Of a stretch of DNA of 7,615 nt, positions 7,556-7,615 are shown piece after piece. This stretch comes from Peptoniphilus sp. (lineage in GTDB: Bacteria > Bacillota > Clostridia > Tissierellales > Peptoniphilaceae). Under the pieces are notes generated by a model, which searched no databases, had not been told where the DNA came from, and saw nothing but the letters and a program-made list of their open reading frames with translations. The first letter of the stretch is position 1. Each line of letters starts with the position of its first letter. Location: NCBI GenBank assembly GCA_029983555.1, contig JASBZH010000056.1:1-7615 (forward strand). Direction: 5' to 3'. The position numbers were made by a program, and so were the translations under genes.

Positions 7556-7570
7556 GCTGTTAAAAACAGC
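7556..7570 (+). promoter_or_regulatory. Short perfect hairpin at the predicted P2 transcript 5' end
   Basis: GCTGTT (7556-7561), loop AAA, AACAGC (7565-7570): a 6-bp perfect stem beginning at the predicted +1 of P2. It has no T-run after it on this strand, so it is not a rightward terminator. It could be an operator, a 5' stabilising stem, or the start of a structured leader. Read on the other strand it is followed by TATTTTATT and could be a weak terminator for a leftward gene, though none is visible. Confidence 0.5.
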
Positions 7571-7615
7571 AAGAAACATGTTAATTAAATAGTGTGAAGA
7601 TATAAAATTCGTGAT

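Larger units (their letters stand above)
7395..7615 (+). other. Gene-free leader region upstream of an unseen, probably highly expressed unit
   Basis: No protein gene, tRNA or terminator is visible in these 221 bp. The stretch holds promoters P1 and P2, the inverted repeats noted separately, and about 60 nt of AT-rich leader after the P2 start that contains the palindromes AACATGTT (7575-7582) and TTAATTAA (7581-7588). No boxA-like antitermination motif, T-box or riboswitch core could be recognised before the window ends. Confidence 0.7.

Noticed and set aside
7556..7570. The +1 hairpin as a rightward terminator of the TPR operon
   Set aside because: The stem is only 6 bp, is followed by AAGAAAC rather than T residues, and sits at a promoter start.
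7578..7592. ATG TTA ATT AAA TAG as a leader peptide after P2
   Set aside because: It has only four codons, no ribosome binding site and no regulatory codon run; probably chance.
1..7615. Mobile element, CRISPR array, toxin-antitoxin or defence system
   Set aside because: No transposase, integrase, terminal or spaced direct repeats, or defence-type domains were seen; the genes are compact and compositionally uniform.

Overview
The window is a low-GC (roughly 30% by eye), strongly A-rich coding strand carrying five genes that all point right and are packed with gaps of 12 bp or less or with overlaps. AGA dominates for Arg and AT-ending codons are preferred. Purine-rich AGG-type ribosome binding sites and GTG and TTG starts also occur. 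This suggests a low-GC Firmicute. The protein set and AT bias fit an anaerobic Clostridia/Tissierellia-type bacterium such as a Peptoniphilaceae member. The genus is an inference and cannot be fixed from this sequence alone.

Layout. Bases 1-1428 are the C-terminal part of a U32-family (DUF3656-type) protein whose start lies upstream of the window. It overlaps by 8 bp a complete mutS2 (1421-3793, GTG start), which has an ATPase, coiled coil, KOW-like segment and C-terminal Smr domain. After 10 bp comes a complete argS for arginyl-tRNA synthetase (3804-5513). After 12 bp comes an unrecognised protein with about six membrane segments (5526-6293). A TPR-repeat protein (6294-7394) follows, with a TTG start directly abutting the preceding stop codon. 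No promoter or terminator could be supported inside this block, so it reads as one operon or the end of one.

The last 221 bp (7395-7615) have no gene but hold two sigma-A type promoters in the same direction, exactly 112 bp apart: TTGACA-17-TATACT and a perfect-consensus TTGACA-17-TATAAT. Both predicted start points are G, and a short perfect hairpin sits exactly at the second. Tandem consensus promoters starting with G resemble those of rRNA or other stable-RNA operons, so a highly transcribed unit is expected just beyond the right edge. What it encodes is not visible.

How the genes fit together. MutS2 (collided-ribosome splitting or recombination control) and ArgS (tRNA charging) both relate to translation. 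The U32 relatives studied so far include RNA-modifying Fe-S proteins, so a translation-related theme is plausible but unproven. The membrane protein and TPR protein appear translationally coupled and may work together. I found no mobile element, CRISPR array, defence system or clearly novel system. Most of the window is conserved housekeeping, and the promoter region and the membrane/TPR pair are the parts worth a second look.
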